This document shows, one piece after another, positions 23,721-27,004 of a DNA stretch of 27,004 nucleotides. The notes under the pieces were generated by a model. It was not told where the DNA came from and ran no database searches. It saw only the letters and a program-made list of their open reading frames with translations. Each line of letters opens with the position of its first letter. The first letter of the stretch is position 1. The stretch comes from UMGS1663 sp963558185 (GTDB lineage Bacteria; Bacillota; Clostridia; TANB77; CAG-508): contig CAUWFE010000018.1 in assembly GCA_963558185.1 (NCBI GenBank), positions 1-27,004 of the forward strand, written 5' to 3'. A program made the position numbers and the translations under genes.

Positions 23721-25790
23721 ATGGCTGATAAACTAATAATTGTGGAATCACCAGCAAAGGCAAATACAATAAAAAAATTTTTAGGTGGAAGTACAAAAGT
23801 AGTAGCATCTATGGGACATATTAGAGATTTACCAAAATCAAAAATGGGAATAGATATAGAGCATGACTTTGAACCACAATATATAAATATAAGAGGAAAA
23901 GGAGATTTAATAAAATCTCTAAAAAAAGATGCAAAAAATGCAAAAAAAGTATACTTAGCAACTGACCCTGACCGTGAAGGAGAAGCAATATCTTGGCATT
24001 TACAACATATTTTAGAAATACCAGAAGATAGTGTATGTAGAGTAACTTTTAACGAAATTACAAAAGAAACAGTACAAGAATCTATGAAACATCCAAGAAA
24101 AGTAGATATAAACTTAGTAGATGCACAACAAGCAAGACGTGTATTAGATAGAATTGTAGGATACAAAATTAGTCCTGTATTATGGAAAAAGGTAAAAAAA
24201 GGATTATCTGCAGGAAGAGTACAGTCTGTTGCAGTAAAATTAATAGTAGATAGAGAAAATGAAATAGAAAATTTTAAACCAGAAGAATATTGGAATATAT
24301 ATGCTAATTTACAAAAACAGGGTGAAAAGCAAAACTTTATAGCACATTTTTATGGAAAAGATAAGAAAAAACAAGAAATTCATAGTAAAGAAGAAGTAGA
24401 TAATATCTTAAAAAATATAGAAAATGGAAAATACATTATAACAGACATAAAAAAAGGACAGAAAAAAAGAACACCAGCGCCACCATTTACAACAAGTACA
24501 ATGCAACAAGAGGCTTCAAGAAAATTAGGATTCACATTAAAGAAAACAATGAGTGTAGCACAAGGTTTATATGAAGGAGTAAAGGTACCAGAAAAAGGTT
24601 CAGTAGGCTTAATTACATATATGAGAACAGACTCAACAAGAATTTCAGAAGAAGCAAGAGCAGCAGCAAAAGGGTATATAATGAATACCTATGGAGAACA
24701 ATATTATGAAAATAGATATTACAAAACAAAACAGAATTCACAAGATGCTCATGAGGGTATTAGACCAACATATATAGAATTAGAACCAGACAAAATAAAA
24801 GATTCATTAACTACAGACCAATATAAACTATATAAACTAATATATCATAGATTTATAGCAAGCCAAATGACATCAGCAATATATGATACAGTTTCAGCAG
24901 AAATTACAGTTAATTCATATGTGTTTAAAGCAAATGGACAAACACTAAAATTTAAAGGTTTTATGACATTATATGTAGAATCAGAAGACACAGTAAAAGG
25001 AAACGAAAAAAACAAGAAAAATCAAGTAGAAGAAAATAATATACCAGAACTATCTGTAGGAGAAGAAGTTATAAAAAATAAAATAGAAGCAAAACAAAGC
25101 TTCACAGAACCACCACCAAGATATACAGAAGCTAGTTTAGTAAAAGCATTAGAAGAAAAAGGAATTGGAAGACCAAGTACATATTCTCCTACAATTACAA
25201 CTATTTTAGAAAGAAGATATATAGAAAAAAATCAAAAACAATTAGTACCAACCGACTTAGGAAAAATAGTAAATGGTTTGCTAGTAGAAAACTTTGGAGA
25301 TGTTGTAAATGTAGAATTTACAGCAAAAGTAGAAGAAGAATTTGACGAAATAGCAGAAGGAAATGAAGAATGGAAACAAGTAATTAGAAAATTTTATGAA
25401 CCATTTGAAAAGAACGTAGAAAAAGTAGAAAAAGAATTAGAACATGTTAAACTAGAATATGAAGTTTCAGATGTTCCATGTGATAAATGTGGAAGAATGA
25501 TGGTAATAAAATATGGAAGATATGGAAAATTTTTAGCTTGTCCAGGATATCCAGAATGCAAAAATGCAAAACCAATAGTAGAAACAGTCGATGTTCCTTG
25601 CCCTGTATGTGGAGGAAAAGTTCAAAAGAAAAAAACAAAAAGAAAAAGAAACTTTTATGTTTGCGAAAACAACCCAGAAAAATGTAACTATATTTCATGG
25701 AATCCACCAAAATTAGGAGAAAAATGGGAGCCAGAAGAAAAACAGGAGAAAAAGAAAACTACAAAACGAAAATCAACAAAAAAGAAATAG
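23721..25790 (+). CDS. topA: DNA topoisomerase I (type IA)
   Basis: Relaxes negative supercoils by single-strand passage. The 689-residue protein opens with the Toprim domain: IIVESPAKANTIKKFL (7-22) and the acidic TDPDREGEA (81-89). GLSAGRVQSVA (161-171) follows, then the active-site region GLITYMRTDSTR with nucleophile Tyr300, then SQDAHEGIRPT and the EALEEKGIGRPSTY-type segment. At the C-terminus are two zinc-ribbon modules (CDKCG...CPGYPEC and CPVCGG...CENNPEKC, roughly residues 580-655) and a Lys-rich tail. All catalytic parts are intact. In many Firmicutes topA follows dprA; here it is about 15 kb away behind the dcw cluster. Confidence 0.95.
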   Translation: MADKLIIVESPAKANTIKKFLGGSTKVVASMGHIRDLPKSKMGIDIEHDFEPQYINIRGKGDLIKSLKKDAKNAKKVYLATDPDREGEAISWHLQHILEIPEDSVCRVTFNEITKETVQESMKHPRKVDINLVDAQQARRVLDRIVGYKISPVLWKKVKKGLSAGRVQSVAVKLIVDRENEIENFKPEEYWNIYANLQKQGEKQNFIAHFYGKDKKKQEIHSKEEVDNILKNIENGKYIITDIKKGQKKRTPAPPFTTSTMQQEASRKLGFTLKKTMSVAQGLYEGVKVPEKGSVGLITYMRTDSTRISEEARAAAKGYIMNTYGEQYYENRYYKTKQNSQDAHEGIRPTYIELEPDKIKDSLTTDQYKLYKLIYHRFIASQMTSAIYDTVSAEITVNSYVFKANGQTLKFKGFMTLYVESEDTVKGNEKNKKNQVEENNIPELSVGEEVIKNKIEAKQSFTEPPPRYTEASLVKALEEKGIGRPSTYSPTITTILERRYIEKNQKQLVPTDLGKIVNGLLVENFGDVVNVEFTAKVEEEFDEIAEGNEEWKQVIRKFYEPFEKNVEKVEKELEHVKLEYEVSDVPCDKCGRMMVIKYGRYGKFLACPGYPECKNAKPIVETVDVPCPVCGGKVQKKKTKRKRNFYVCENNPEKCNYISWNPPKLGEKWEPEEKQEKKKTTKRKSTKKK

Positions 25791-25803
25791 TAATGAACAA
25801 AAG

Positions 25804-25830
25804 AGCACTTTATTTAAAGGGTGCTTTTTT
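25804..25830 (+). terminator. Intrinsic terminator after topA
   Basis: GAGCACTTT pairs with AAAGGGTGCT (8 bp including two G-U pairs), loop of about 6 nt, then six Ts (25825-25830). It lies 14 nt after the topA stop. The next gene begins 31 nt later with no clear promoter between, so it may rely on readthrough. Confidence 0.8.
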
Positions 25831-25861
25831 GTGTAAAATCTAAGATGGAGGGAAATATACA

Positions 25862-26695
25862 GTGAATATTAAAGAATGTATTAATGAAATAATAAATGGA
25901 ATGAGTTTAAGAGAAGCAGAAATAAAATATGGAGTAGATAGAAAAACATTGAAAGAACAATGTATAAAATATTTTAAAACTAATCCAGAAAGAGAAGAAG
26001 AATTTAAACAAACTTTATATAATAACAAAAAGAATAGTACAGAAGTAAAAATTAATCTACAAGTATTGCAAATAGTCTGTAGAGACCTATTTAATAGAAA
26101 TAAAACATTAAGAGAAATGGCAAAAGAATTAAACGTTGATGAATTTACATTAAAAGAAAAATTACAACAATTTGTATTAGAAAATAAAGAATTATTAAGA
26201 GAATATATAGAATATCAAGCAACCATTCATCCAGATTATTCATACATTAATTTCCATACATTAATTATGGATATGTTAAAAAAAGAAGTATCACAATCAC
26301 AAATAGCAGCAGAATATGGTATTCCAAGTAGAACAATAAGTAGAGAAATAGAAAAATTAAAAAATGATGAAAAATATAGTAAGTTATATGAAATTGCAAA
26401 ACATTATTCTATGGTAAAAATGCAAAGAAGACCACTTACAAGTTTAGAAAGGGTATTAATAGAAGCAGTGCTAAAAGACTTTGAGGCTGAACCGTTATTT
26501 ATAGAAAATGCCATAGATAAAGAAGAAGCAAAATATATTAAAGCAAAAGAAATACTAAAAAAAGCAGAACAAATAAAAGGAACAGAAAAGCAAAAAGCAG
26601 AAGAACTTGGAATAGGAATAAGTACATTAAGAAGATATAAAATATTTGTAAAACAATATGAAGAAAAAAAGAGTATATTAGAAGAAGATAGATGA
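25862..26695 (+). CDS. Protein with four helix-turn-helix-like units (uncharacterised, probable DNA binding)
   Basis: A 277-residue protein I do not recognise as a named family. It has four segments with the same pattern, a short helix, then [S/T]x(R/Q/K)[E/Q]xAxxxGI/VxxxTLxxx, as in resolvase/psq-type HTH motifs: about residues 15-37 (SLREAEIKYGVDRKTLKEQ), 81-103 (TLREMAKELNVDEFTLKEK), 143-165 (SQSQIAAEYGIPSRTISRE) and 240-262 (TEKQKAEELGIGISTLRRY). Linkers are charged and helical; there is no enzymatic motif or membrane span. It starts at GTG 25862 with GGAGGG about 10 nt upstream and ends in TGA, showing the standard code. It lies just downstream of the topA terminator and upstream of a long palindrome. 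A multi-site DNA-binding or nucleoid-type role is inference. Confidence 0.75.
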   Translation: MNIKECINEIINGMSLREAEIKYGVDRKTLKEQCIKYFKTNPEREEEFKQTLYNNKKNSTEVKINLQVLQIVCRDLFNRNKTLREMAKELNVDEFTLKEKLQQFVLENKELLREYIEYQATIHPDYSYINFHTLIMDMLKKEVSQSQIAAEYGIPSRTISREIEKLKNDEKYSKLYEIAKHYSMVKMQRRPLTSLERVLIEAVLKDFEAEPLFIENAIDKEEAKYIKAKEILKKAEQIKGTEKQKAEELGIGISTLRRYKIFVKQYEEKKSILEEDR

Positions 26696-26701
26696 TTTTT
26701 A

Positions 26702-26929
26702 GTTACTAAGGAATGTCTTGGAATATAAGTTTTTCATTACATTCCTTAAGGTTTACTACGAAATTTAAGAAATTCTAATTTATTTTATGGCACCCTTCCA
26801 CTAAAAGTGAACTCTTTCCATAAAATGCACAGAATTTCTAAAATTTCTACATAAACATTCGTCATTTCATTTAAAACTTATATTCCAAGACATTCTAGCA
26901 AAAATTATAAAAAACCATTATTTAGTAAC
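26702..26929. repeat. Long nested palindrome, MITE-like non-coding element (copy B)
   Basis: A palindrome of about 228 bp after the HTH gene. Outermost GTTACTAA (26702-26709) mirrors TTAGTAAC (26922-26929). Arms 26711-26733 and 26873-26895 are a perfect 23-bp inverted match. Inner arms 26751-26790 and 26818-26856 match at roughly 80 percent with small indels. The centre contains CACT-AAA-AGTG. There is no ORF. The nested design resembles the element at 6006-6187, though the primary sequence differs. It fills most of the 26696-27004 gap. Confidence 0.75.
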
Positions 26930-26949
26930 GATTTCTAAAATTTATGATT

Positions 26950-27003
26950 TATATGAGTTAAATAATCTGGGGAAAAAATAGAAAGAAAATTTTAAGAAAA
27001 ATA
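26950..27003. repeat. Right arm of window-terminal inverted repeat
   Basis: Exact reverse complement of bases 1-54, ending one base before the window end. Contains CTGGGGA followed by an A-rich stretch. See the entry at the left end. Confidence 0.9.
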
Positions 27004-27004
27004 T

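Noticed and set aside
1..27004. CRISPR array, tRNA or rRNA genes, insertion sequence transposase
   Set aside because: No regularly spaced direct repeats, no cloverleaf-like or rRNA-like stretches and no transposase or integrase ORF were seen.
1..27004. Mycoplasma-like genetic code (TGA as Trp), suggested by AT-richness and AAAGTGG MraZ boxes
   Set aside because: Trp positions in conserved motifs use TGG, and TGA ends the last gene; the standard code fits everything.

Overview
The window is AT-rich, densely coded DNA from an anaerobic, Gram-positive-type bacterium, most likely a low-GC (gut-type) member of the Clostridia. The reasons are a multi-subunit pyruvate:ferredoxin oxidoreductase, a dcw cluster of Firmicutes type with a MraZ box array of AAAGTGG repeats, a meso-DAP type MurE (DNPR motif), a sortase, strong purine-rich ribosome binding sites and frequent TTG/GTG starts. 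TGA is used as a stop (the last gene ends in TGA), so the code is standard. I cannot place it to genus.

Layout: (1) 98-4291, minus strand: operon porG-porD-porA-porB encoding a four-subunit pyruvate/2-oxoacid:ferredoxin oxidoreductase, followed by a UPF0104/MprF-flippase-like membrane protein, driven by a clear promoter at 4330-4358. (2) 4433-5924, plus strand: CCA-adding enzyme and a 71-residue pilin-like small membrane protein. (3) 5925-6317: a long nested palindrome (MITE-like) and a promoter. (4) 6318-8996: comM carrying three single-C insertions, an N-terminally short dprA, and yraN. (5) 9062-10656: rsmA/ksgA and a class D/E-like sortase, each with its own promoter, then a terminator and a 460-base structured non-coding gap. 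(6) 11030-23501: a dcw (division and cell wall) cluster: MraZ operator, mraZ, rsmH, ftsL, spoVD/ftsI-type PBP, then an insertion of a membrane-anchored unknown, an MBOAT acyltransferase and a DHHW/SGNH partner, then murE, mraY, ftsW, murG. murF, murD, murB and ftsQ/A/Z are not in the window. (7) 23644-26695: topA and a protein with four helix-turn-helix-like units. (8) 26702-27003: a second long nested palindrome and a 54-bp segment that is the exact reverse complement of the first 54 bases of the window.

How it fits together: regions 5 and 6 form an envelope and division block. MurE, MraY and MurG build and translocate lipid II precursors, FtsW and the PBP polymerise and cross-link, and FtsL belongs to the divisome. 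The MBOAT plus DHHW pair looks like an extracytoplasmic acyl-transfer system placed inside this cluster. The most striking regulatory feature is a strong intrinsic terminator between ftsL and the PBP gene. Its T-run ends directly at the PBP start codon and its 3' arm contains the PBP ribosome binding site, so the PBP can only be expressed by readthrough or by melting of the hairpin. Internal promoters found by eye split the cluster into at least mraZ-rsmH-ftsL-(PBP), the unknown membrane protein, MBOAT-DHHW, and murE-mraY-ftsW-murG.

All promoter, hairpin and domain calls were made by eye from the sequence; no database search or folding program was run.
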